Below, piece by piece: positions 23,500 through 32,905 of a stretch of DNA of 64,000 bases (positions are counted from its first letter, which is position 1; each line of letters starts with the position of its first letter). The position numbers and the translations under genes are program-made. Source of the DNA: Ursus arctos (taxonomy: Eukaryota > Chordata > Mammalia > Carnivora > Ursidae). Location: the NCBI RefSeq assembly GCF_023065955.2, contig NW_026623078.1, positions 8,752,199 through 8,816,198 of the forward strand, read 5' to 3'. Below the pieces are notes generated by a model. It worked only from the letters and a program-made list of their open reading frames with translations. It had not been told where the DNA came from and did no database searches.

Positions 23500-23592
23500 T
23501 ATCACTAAAACTACTGAATCTTGGTTTACTTATTTATGAAATGGGGATAATAACAGTTAACTTACAAGGCTGTGAAAATAAAATGAAATGCC
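23500..23592 (+). mobile_element. MIR fragment
   Basis: 'tttatgaaatggggataata' and 'acttacaaggctgtgaa' correspond to the MIR core (...tgtaaaatggggataata...cctcatagggttgttgtga...). Confidence 0.55.
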
Positions 23593-24936
23593 AAAAAGCA
23601 AAAGGCAAAAGCAGAATGGTTCACTCATCAGCGATTCAGTGGGTGGTCACTATGATTGAGGCCACTTTAAATCAGAGTCATTGCGCCCAGTGGCTCTGCC
23701 TGGCTTCATGCCAAGACCATGCTGGATTGGGCACCATTGATTGAGGAGTAGAAGGGAAGGCAGCCTGGAACAGGGAAAGGGCGTGGGCATTGGATGAATA
23801 GGTGCAACTTCAAATCGTGGCTTTGCTACCAGCAAGCAACATAGGTGGGCAGTTGGGAACCCCTGAACTCCTCCTCTCCAGTCTTCGTGGCCCATTCCTG
23901 GTGTCTATGGAGATCTAGCACAAATGGCTGCTCCCTGGTGAGACCTTGACTGTGCCTCCTGAGTGAGCCTCCCGCTCCCTCATGGCAGGTACTTGTGCTG
24001 TGGGCTCTGAGCTGGGGATGAGAAAGGGCCATTAGTGCCTCCAATGTGCTTTTGTGACCACCTCCTAAAAGGTGAAGCTGCACTGCCCTATTTGTGGCCG
24101 AAGTCTTGTAAAAACTTCTGTTTAAGTTTGAGACATAGGGGCAGTATATTTAACTTCTCTGAGTTTCACTTATCAAAATGAGGATATGTCGCTCAGATTT
24201 TAGGCTCTTCTGAAAGAGTCCAACCTTGAGCATATGAACAATAAGAGCTTGTGAAAAATGACTTGAGCGGTTCCAGCACCACATGTGTCTCCCACACGTC
24301 TCAGGAGAGAGCTCACGGTGGGTCTCATGAGCATGGAGAAGGCCCTTCTTGGCCAAGAGCATGCACAGCCTCTCCTCATTGGAGCCTGACTCAGATACAT
24401 ATTGAAAATTCTGGAGAAGACAAAAGAATTCAGCTGTCTTTGAAGGCTTTTCCTCAGATGTCCTGGAGCCACCCAGAACTGGCAACCATCCTCTTTTCCC
24501 TTGATCTGCTTGTGGCTCCAGTGAGGTCAAATCCAAGGAGGAAGTTCTTTTCCCACTCATGCTGTAACCTGATATGCTGCCTGGAAATGCAAGTCACAGT
24601 GTGAGAAATGTGCATGCTGTGGCTCTCTGGGGACAAGAGAGGACTTTCGTCTCATGACTATGCCTGCATTTGCATGGCCGCCATTGGGCAAACTAGCCAG
24701 GAGCAGGGGCTGTTTCCTGAGCACTAATTCTTAAAATATGGCACTTGAGCAAAACTGCATTCTATGCAAGGGGAAGGAAGACATGGTCAGAAGTAAAAGA
24801 GGAAGACCCGGACTTAAAATATGGTGATAAATGATGATTCTGGGAGGCTTCATGGCGTAGGCGATCCTTTGGGTTGAGTATTACTCTACATGTGTGGCTA
24901 ACCTTCTGCTTCAGTTTCCTTGTGCTTGAAAACAGT
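23593..24936. other. single-copy non-coding stretch
   Basis: Overlapping open frames on both strands (up to 136 residues at 24150-24560 on the minus strand) have no motif. A short MIR-like piece may be present at 24148-24185 ('tctctgagtttcac'). Confidence 0.4.
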
Positions 24937-25167
24937 TGTGATACTGTGAAACTGGGCTGGGCTTGGAGTCACAAGTCCTGAGTGTCAGTCAAAGCTCTGT
25001 CAATTTCTGACTGTGCGATCATAGACAACTCATTTTACTTCTTGGGTGCTCAACTGCCTCAGCTGTCAGAATGAGCAGAGTGATACAACACTTGCTCCCA
25101 GTAAGGAATAAATGGGAAAACTTGTAAATTGCTGGGCACTAAGTAAATGTTCAATAAAAGTTCATTA
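24937..25167 (+). mobile_element. MIR SINE
   Basis: 'gctgggcttggagtcacaag', 'cagtcaaagctctgtcaatt', 'gtcagaatgagcagagtga' and the ending 'ctaagtaaatgttcaataaa' run through head, core and tail of MIR in order. A T run follows at 25170-25182. Confidence 0.78.
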
Positions 25168-25309
25168 ATTTTTTTTTTTTTTACTTTGCCAACCCCAGTG
25201 TTTACATGAATTTTTCAAAGGTTTATATTTGAATTCCTATTAAATAGTACTATGTGTATTATCTCCATTATTTATTTATATTATTTTCCATAGCTTCTTA
25301 CTTAAGAGT

Positions 25310-25755
25310 CTTTACCCCACATGCTGCCTTGATACTGAGAACTTAAACCACATCCTTCTGTCTGCATTAAGATAATTTTATGCTATTCCTCTACTTTTAT
25401 TAGCAGAATTTATTTTTCTCATGAATCTCTTGCCCAGGACATGGTTTGATTGTTCCTTACAGGAATGTCCCCATCCACTCTTCCCCAGGAAACATCAATT
25501 ATTTATGCCCTAAGAGTCAAAGGAATCCTTCATCTTGAAGTCGTCCCCTTGTGTCCTCCAGTCCTGGACTACTGTCATGACTCTTACTTGATCCTAACTG
25601 AGCCCTGCTTCAGGTCAAACTCCCACACTTCAGTCAATACCTTCCTCTGAGGCACTGTTATAGTTCTGCTGTGTGGTGAAATTACTTTACCTTGGTAAGC
25701 AACAACTCAGCTGCACCTTATCAACAGGCCGTGTTGGTGATGTTTGGGGATCCAG
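25310..25755 (+). repeat. diverged direct repeat, copy A (unclassified)
   Basis: Pairs with 30740-31192 in the same orientation. Shared landmarks in the same order: 'ccccacatgctgcc'/'ccccacaggcagcc', 'tagcagaattta', 'gaatctcttgcccagg', 'ccatccactcttcc', 'agtcaaaggaatcc'/'agtcgaaggaatcc', 'cctaactgag', 'tttcagtcaat'-like, 'tcaacaggccgtgttgg'/'tcaacaggttgtgttgg', and 'aatgtttggg'-like. Indels are scattered. It may be one of two LTRs, an unnamed interspersed repeat, or a local duplication; I do not recognise the family. Confidence 0.8.
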
Positions 25756-25905
25756 ACATTTTGGCATTTGGGAAGTCCCACTTGAGATCCAGTCAACACG
25801 GAGGACTTTCAGTGGCAACATTCGACTGTGAAACAGCCCTCTCCTTGGAGGCCTGTGGAGTTCCCCGCTAGGTATGGGAAGTTTCCTGACCACGATGCTG
25901 CGGTA

Positions 25906-25928
25906 TGGGGGTGGGGGTGGGGGTGGGG
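25906..25928 (+). repeat. G-quadruplex-forming (GGGGGT)n tract
   Basis: Four consecutive runs of four or five G separated by single T, a textbook intramolecular G-quadruplex motif on the + strand. Confidence 0.8.
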
Positions 25929-26679
25929 CCTAATATTCTTTAGAACAACTAGCTCTTTCAGTGATCTCCCAGATGCTGTTTATTCTGTTTTCTAGGAGTA
26001 AGGAATGCTCTTTAGCTATCATTTGGCTGTCTGATCAGATTTGGGAAATGATTATCCGTGGTGGAAATCTACCTCCTTACTAAACTACTGTTGGATTCTG
26101 CCTGTCCCTGTCATTTCATTGAGAGGGACCTTGAAATGAGCCCCTTCTTCAAGCCAGCCATAGGAAATAGGAAGTTCTGAAGGCCTGTCTGTTCTAAGAC
26201 TGGCATGACATCCTTTGGTCACTCATCAGAAGCATTTGAGAACTTTCCTCCCTCTTGTCTTTTGCCCAGGAGAGTCTGGTTCTAGGAGATATCTTTCTGC
26301 AAACCATTCCATACTTCTGGAGTCACAAGCCTTGTCTTGGGTTTGTAGCTGAATGACCCATCGGCTACTTTGGGAGGCTGAGACGTGAAGAACATAAACA
26401 TTTTTGGATGAAATATTCCCAGACTCTTATGGATTTGACTCTGTCTAAAGTTAACTCCATGCTTCTTCCTCCAGGCTGAACTCCTGCTACATGAATAACA
26501 TGTTTACATTATAATCCAAACTTGTGTGCTTATTTTGCTAAATGGCATGCATTAACCAAGGATATTTGTGGAGTTTTTGATACAACCAAGATTATTTGAG
26601 AGCCATCTTAGAAGAAAAATAAAGCAAAATTTCAAGCTTCCAATAGTCTTCATATTTTAATTAGTTCAAAAAGCATCTA
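25929..26679. other. single-copy non-coding stretch
   Basis: No recognisable gene or repeat. Confidence 0.4.
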
Positions 26680-26708
26680 AAGGTTTTGTTTTGTTTTGTT
26701 TTGTTTTT
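26680..26708. repeat. (TTTTG)n microsatellite
   Basis: Five units of TTTTG in an AT-rich flank. Confidence 0.85.
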
Positions 26709-26819
26709 AGTTTTAAAAATCTCTTTCTTAAGAGATTCTTTGGCCAAGGCAAAAGGAAAACTTCCCACTGTCTCTTCTAGATCTCCCTAAATCCCAACCT
26801 GAACCTAGGAGCCTTTATT

Positions 26820-26960
26820 CTTTGTTCCTCTCCCCCACCGTCTACTCTTTCTGCCCCATCTCTCCCTCTAATTCATTCCCTTCCTTTCTGACCATCCAGA
26901 ATCCTTTAAGACTCAGTTGCCTCTTTAAGTTAAACCTCCCTTAGTAGAGGGAGCCCTTTT
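26820..26960 (+). mobile_element. probable L2 fragment
   Basis: 'catccagaatcctttaagac' and 'cagttgcctctttaagttaa' and 'aacctcccttagtagaggga' loosely follow the L2 phrase (...caggtctcagctcaaatgtcacctc...). Weak. Confidence 0.35.
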
Positions 26961-27970
26961 CAGTTGATATGAAGCACTGTTTTTTCTCTGAGCCCAGAGC
27001 CATCATTAGATTTTCCCAAGACCCATCAGAATGAGACATTTGCAGAGGGATTTAGAATAATTTTAGGAATGTATAATCCAGAACTCCTAATATATACTAA
27101 TTGATTGATTAGTAGGAGAAGCCTAAGAAGCAGAATGTGAAGCTTTTAGCATGATTTAAAAGACCTTGAGTTTCATAGGAAACCAGAGGGGCTTAGAAAA
27201 GCTGTCATAGTTAGATGTCTTTTGGAGACTATCCCTAAAATCTTCCGTCTGAAAACAGACTGGTTTCTAATTCAGTCCTGCAAGCAAAGGACAGAGTTTG
27301 GAGAACTCTGGGACAGGCTCTTTAATACTAGTAGATAGCATCCATGAACAGTTCTTGAGGAAGATGAGATTCCAGTTCTCTTTTCACTTTTATAAGTGGT
27401 GTTAAGCCAGAAATCGGAGATTAATGTGTAAGCATAAAGTAGAATTGGGAAATGACTCCATTGCTAGAACTGTTACACCCTGTGGAACATTTTGGAAGTA
27501 CTTTAGAAAGCAAAGTAGAGTCCTGAAAAAATTTATGACTTTACAGATAAGACAGCTAGATGTTTCTACCTCTGTCATTCAGCCTGAAAGAAGGAATCTC
27601 TTGATAATGAAGCCATAGACACTGTAACAGAAAGGGCACTGAAATAAGAATTGCTTTATCTTGGCTAAGTAAACAGAGAACATACACAAAAAATGACGTG
27701 ATTAATCAGTAAGAGGGAATTTGCAAGGCGTTGATCCAAAGATTAAAGAAGCTCTTCTGGCTTATCTGAGGTAAATCAACACAAAGAATGGATCCAAAAT
27801 GCTATGCAATGTGTTAAAATCTAAGCAAAGTTTGTTTAGTTTTGATGAATTTGTTTCTTTGGTTTAGTGTTTGTCTTCACTTAAAATACGAAAAGATTTT
27901 TTTTTCTGTGTAATCTGCCAAGATATTATCTGCTAGGATATATTTGTGTGTTTTATGTTGTCCTAAAGAC
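26961..27970. other. single-copy non-coding stretch
   Basis: No recognisable gene or repeat. If the 25.3/31.0 kb repeats are LTRs, this would be internal sequence, but I see no gag or pol motif in any frame. Confidence 0.35.
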
Positions 27971-27987
27971 ATGTCTTTGATTATTTT

Positions 27988-28392
27988 TTAAAAATTTGTA
28001 TTTTAATTCCAGTTAGTTAACATACAGTGTAATATTAGGTTCAGGTGTACAATGTTGTGATTCAGCAATTCTATACATCACCTGGTGCTCACGACGACAA
28101 GTGCACTCCTTACTCCTCATCACCTCTTTCACCTATCCCCCTACCCACTTCCCCTCTGGTAACCATCATTTGTTCTCTGTAGCTAAGAGTCTGTTTCTTG
28201 GTTTCTCTTTCTCTCTCTTTTTTCCCCCTTTGCTCATTTGTTTTGTTTCTTAAATTCCACATATGAGTGAAATAATATGGTATTTGTCCCTCTTTGACTG
28301 CCTTATTTCACTTAGCATAATACACTCTAGCTACAGGCATGTTGTTGCAAAGGGCAAGATTTTGTTCTTTTTGATGGCTGAGTAATATTCCA

Positions 28393-28436
<44 letters not shown>

Positions 28437-28472
28437 CACATCTTCTTTATCCATTCATCAGCTGATGGTATT
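27988..28472 (-). mobile_element. 5'-truncated L1, older carnivore type, antisense
   Basis: 'aacatacagtgtaatattag', 'cacctggtgctcac', 'ctctggtaaccatcatttg', 'cacatatgagtgaaataata' and 'gatggctgagtaatattcca'. Truncated after 'ttcatcagctgatggtatt'. Target duplication 'atgtctttgattatttt' (27971-27987) versus 'atgtccttgattatttt' (28473-28489), one mismatch. Contains a CA microsatellite at the spot where other copies have a short TATA run. Confidence 0.95.
28394..28434. repeat. (CA)n microsatellite inside the L1
   Basis: About 20 uninterrupted CA units within the L1 body. Confidence 0.97.
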
Positions 28473-28489
28473 ATGTCCTTGATTATTTT

Positions 28490-29179
28490 AGAAAACAGAA
28501 CTTCCTTACTTTCAAAAGAGTGAAGGCTCTTGCTAATCATGTTACCTACCTATGCTTACTTTTAAGTGTTTCATTGTCACTTTCAAGCGGGTGGCCAAAT
28601 ACTGTTTCTCAGGCACCCACAATCCTATCTTAAGTGTTCAGATCTCATGACAACTTCTTTTTTTTTTCCTTCCTCATATTGATTTCCAAATATAAAATGA
28701 AGTGAAATAGCTTTCAGGATATCTTTTGTACCTAAAACTATCTTTGGGATTTCTCAGACCCCTAGAAAATCACGAAGACTTGTTATTACACTTTGAAAAG
28801 AGAAGTGTCTAAAATAATAGCATTATTTGGTATGTCACTATTGATGAATATCATGGAAAGAGTTGTCAAATCAGAAGGCATGCTGGGTCTTCTTTATGCT
28901 AAATATGTATAGGGAAAATTTTAAAAATCATTTCAGAAATCATATGCTGTATGAAAAGGAACTAGATATTGGTCAGTGCCTTGCTGTCCATGATATGCAT
29001 GTATGTGCATGTGTGTGTGGATACATATATACATGTATGTCCATATACACACATTTTTTCCTCCTCAGCATCCTGATATTAGGCAATAACCACATAGTTA
29101 TCAGCCATTATTTTGGTTATTATTTAAACTGTCTACTTGGTCACAATCTCACTTTAATTTGAATCTAGCATCTTCTTGG
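28490..29179. other. single-copy non-coding stretch
   Basis: Contains a degenerate TG/TA patch near 28995-29050. The 99-residue open frame at 28863-29162 spans that patch and is not supported. Confidence 0.4.
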
Positions 29180-29312
29180 CTAGTGTTTTCAATTTGGGAT
29201 GTATATCAGACCTATCTAGGGAGTTTTATTAATATGCAGATGTTTGGAACCTATTCCAATTATCTCTGTATAATTGTGCATCTCAATATTTTTACCTTTA
29301 TAAATATTACAA
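29180..29312 (+). mobile_element. probable hAT-Charlie fragment (MER5/MER20-like)
   Basis: 'ctagtgttttcaatttggg', then 'tatatcagacctatctaggg' and 'agttttattaatatgcagat' match the pattern of hAT-Charlie non-autonomous elements (cagtggttctcaa...catcagaatcacctgg...aaaaatacagat...). Diverged, with no clear far end. Confidence 0.5.
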
Positions 29313-30739
29313 ATCCATTTTTATAAGATTAATGTACATTGTATTTGAAAACACTCTTAATCATTGTCCTTACAGACATTCTGTCTAAAACTTCAGATTG
29401 CCTTTTCTATGTTTGTTTTGCATGTCATGGAAGCAACCAGATTTCTTCGTCATTTGTATTATTATAATGAACTCTTACCAGATCTTTCACTTCGGAATGA
29501 TCGGTAATAAGGTAACGATAGACATTTTAAGTCTCTGTCATTTAGAAATACCACTTGTTTGACTTTGATGTTTCCCTGAAGCCCCAGCTACATGCCTGAG
29601 ATGTTTTCATTGAGGGGCTGTGTTCCCAACCCCATGGGAAGAACTTAGCAGGTACTATTAACAGCTAGCACAACCATGAAATCTTACGGGGTTGACTATT
29701 AGATTCATGTGCTTCAGCTAAGGAGACACAGCACCCTCAAATCTCAGGAAGACTGAGGAACCACCCCCAGCCCCTGGAAACAGCTGGTCTTTGGACATAG
29801 ACAGCTTCTACCCCAGATTCATAGAACCAGACCATGATTATCACTTTCAATCTGCATTTCTTCTCTAGTCCAGCTACTTTTTCCTCTTCCTGGCTTATGA
29901 CGACTTTATTTGCCTGTAAGTCTCCTATTTTTAATATTGCTTTCTGCATTTTTAGTCCGTCCTTGGTATGATTCCAAAACCTGGTATAGTTTACCATGAA
30001 CTGGATAAAGAGTACAAGCAAACCAACTATTGGCTTTGTGTACCTTTCTCTACAGGAACACCAGTGTCCTATGGTTCCATTTCCTTGTGGTGAACAGTTT
30101 CCCAGGAAACTGGGCTCAACAATTTGGTGAGGTTTTAAATTGCAAATACCACAGTGGTCCAGGCAGCCAGAAATCTAAAACTCCTATCACATTGTGCCTA
30201 CAACAGGGGGAATGTGTGCTTCGTGGCGTGGGGAGCGATGTTGTACCTGCAACCCTGCAGACCTCTCTAAGGTCTTTAACATTACAGAAAAGAGAGAAAG
30301 AAAATGAGAAATCAGAGAATTCAGTTATTTGGCTAATGATCTCATATCTGGTTTTCTTTAGACTGGGGATGGGATGTGTTCTCTTCGTTCAACCTGGGCC
30401 CTCATGACCCCTGGCTGAGAAGTGGACAACACACTTTGAGTACAATCCATGTCTGAGTATGCGTCTTGTGGCAGTGTCCAGAGATGCCATCTCCAGAGTC
30501 CTAGATGCTGGTGTACAGCCACTGTTGCATCAAATGATCAGGTGAAGAATAAACAATTTGACATTTCTAGAGGTTGTGGAACCATGGAGGTTGGAGTAAG
30601 TATCCACAGACACCTGGTATGAGATGATCACACCTCAAATAGCAGTGAAAGTCTGGGTAGGCATACATGCTCAGATACTAATTAGAGATCTATTCTTCCT
30701 CTTGGGCTGAAGAGTACCAGAAGAGGCTGAGGCCATAAA
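29313..30739. other. unexplained stretch between the paired repeats
   Basis: Includes open frames of 94 residues (29737-30021, minus) and 125 residues (30030-30407, plus) with no domain I recognise. A pyrimidine tract ending in CAG at about 30053 resembles a splice acceptor, but one such match is expected by chance. It may be retroviral-like internal sequence too decayed to read. Confidence 0.35.
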
Positions 30740-31192
30740 CTGTCCGCCCCACAGGCAGCCTGGGCACTGAGAACCACAACCACACGTGCTGTGAACACTA
30801 GTATACTCTGCTATCCCTCTGCCTTCGTTAGCAGAATTTAATGTTTCCAGGAATCTCTTGCCCAGGCAAATGGCTTGTTTGTTCGTTACAGGGACTTCCT
30901 GAAAGACCCATCCACTCTTCCCTGGAAAACATTCACTCCGAAGAGTCGAAGGAATCCATCACTCCAAGTCCCCCCATTGCTGTTTCTCCTGTCCAGGACC
31001 GCTGTGTCACAATCCTTCCTCACTCCTAACTGAGTGCCACGTTGGGTCCAACTCCCAAATTTCAGTCAATCATGATCTTGCCTTCCTCTTTTGGAAGTAC
31101 CAGCAGCTTTGAGGCGTGGTGTCTTCTCTTTCCACAGAAATGACAAACTCAGCTTCGTCTCATCAACAGGTTGTGTTGGCAATGTTTGGGAG
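30740..31192 (+). repeat. diverged direct repeat, copy B (unclassified)
   Basis: Partner of 25310-25755, same orientation, about 5.4 kb away; shared landmarks are listed under copy A. By eye about seven in ten bases match over the well-aligned central part. Confidence 0.8.
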
Positions 31193-31499
31193 GCAGGTTT
31201 TGACATACTTTACACATGCTAGATATTTTAGAGAAATTATAAGTCCAGAATTTGAAAAATGTCTACTCTTTTTGTTTTACATCTTAAATAATTGCTACAG
31301 TTCTGAATTAAGGCTTTTATATTTAAAAATATTTCACCTTTTAAAATTCCATCTGAAATAATGTAATAAATTCAAACTTCGAAGTACACCTATTTGTTTT
31401 TCTGAAAAATAATTTCTGTCCCTTTACTGATAAATCTCAGGATAGTAGATCTGGGGTTGTGGCTGCCAGCAGTGGCTGGGATAGAGCCAGGAGCTATTA
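31193..31499. other. single-copy non-coding stretch
   Basis: AT-rich, no recognisable gene or repeat. Confidence 0.4.
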
Positions 31500-31690
31500 G
31501 AATCTGGCATCTACTCAGAGCCAGGCCTTGTGCAAGCAGCTCCCTGGACATCACACTGTCTTCACTCCTTACAAATTCCCTGCCATCGGGGTGTTGCCCT
31601 TATTTTACAGATGAAGAAGTTGGCCTTCAGGTCAAAGGACTCAGCTGAACAAGAATTCCAACCCATGTTTGTCTGACTGCAAGAAGAGTC
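31500..31690 (-). mobile_element. MIR SINE, antisense
   Basis: 'gagccaggccttgtgcaag', 'cactgtcttcactccttac', 'cttattttacagatgaagaa', 'gttggccttcaggtcaaagg' and 'aattccaacccatgtttgtc' follow the antisense MIR from tail to head. Confidence 0.78.
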
Positions 31691-32176
31691 TTCCTTTCAC
31701 CCTCTCCCTAGCCTTTATTGACTACCTCCTGTATGCTACCTATCGTCACAGGTACTGAGCACCCATCCATTGGGCCTAGCCCGGGGCCTCAAGGGGCTTG
31801 CAGACCTTCATAGGCAGATTGCAAAATTCTGTGCGAAATGATAGTTTTGCAAGTTAGTTTGGGAGCACTTAACTCCTGAGGTAGGAAATGGGCCACTTAA
31901 CCTGAGTCTCTGCTCTGAGTCAGAACTGAAATAGAATCTCTAGGTGCCCAAGTTCTCTTTCCCCAGAGAAACTTTGAGAGTTCCATCTTTTTGGTTGCCA
32001 TGAATGCCAGTTTGTGCTGTGTTATGGCTTTCATGTCCCACTGCTATTGCCCTGATGCCACCTAGAAGTGTGGGGCTTCACAGCCCTTGTGAAAAGAGGA
32101 AGAGGATACTCTCTGCCAGCTTCTTAACATGCTCCCTGAGGTTTTCTTATAATGTCCTTAATGTTATAACTCATTT

Positions 32177-32440
32177 AATTTTTATTTTTTTAAATTTTAT
32201 TTAAATTAAATTTTATTTAAAGCGTATTATTAGTTTCAGAGGTAGAGTTCAGTGATTCATCAGTTGTATATAACACCCAGTGCTCATTACATCATGTGCT
32301 CTCTTTAATGCCTGTCACCCAGTTACCCCAACCCCCACCTCCCTCCCCTCCAGCTACCCTCAGTTTGTTTCCTTTGCGATTGCACTACTAGGTATCATTT
32401 ATTCGGGTCTGGATCTGATGACTGGAAAAGGGAGAGCTAC
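32177..32440 (-). mobile_element. short L1 3' end, antisense, probable 5' inversion
   Basis: 'gtagagttcagtgattcatc', 'cagttgtatataacacccag' and 'cctcagtttgtttccttt' give an antisense L1 3' UTR. From about 32376 the sequence switches to sense-strand L1 ORF2 ('gcgattgcactactaggtat', then a diverged match to the next 40 nt of the sense L1), the arrangement produced by twin priming. Outer edges are not fixed by a clear duplication. Confidence 0.75.
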
Positions 32441-32822
32441 CCTGCCCCCTAACCCTCCCTAGTTGTGTGTTGCACAGGTGCATGCCTGTATCTTTCTGTC
32501 TGCCATGGCTGAGCTGTCAAGAAGTCACCTGACATCTTTGCTTTGTCTTGCATAAGAAGGAACTTGCTGTCGCCTTTGAGGTTGCCCAGAAGAGAGCCCA
32601 GTCTTTCTCCTCATTGCTTCTCTCAGAAAAACACTAAATCCTCATGTTGGAGAATTGCTGCTGCCTCATCATGGCATATCTGAACTCCTGGAGAGAAAAT
32701 GTGGATTAGGCTGATCTGGGATTATTTAGCACACATACTTTAAATGACTTGGTACCGTGAAACAGATTCAACTCCTAATCAGGGCTATCTTTCTAAAAAC
32801 TACGAAAGCTTTCATGTGTCTT

Positions 32823-32905
32823 TTCTCCCTCCTCTCTCCCTCCCTGCCTCTCTCTCTCTTACTCTCTCTCCCTCTCTCTCTTTGTCTCCCTGTCCCTTTC
32901 TTTCT
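32823..32905. repeat. CT-rich low-complexity tract
   Basis: Pyrimidine-rich stretch with repeated CTCT and CCCT blocks. The serine/leucine-rich frame over it is an artefact. Confidence 0.9.

Noticed and set aside
24150..24604. 136-codon minus and 117-codon plus open frames over the same DNA
   Set aside because: Both strands are open over the same interval with no motif in either, typical of chance.
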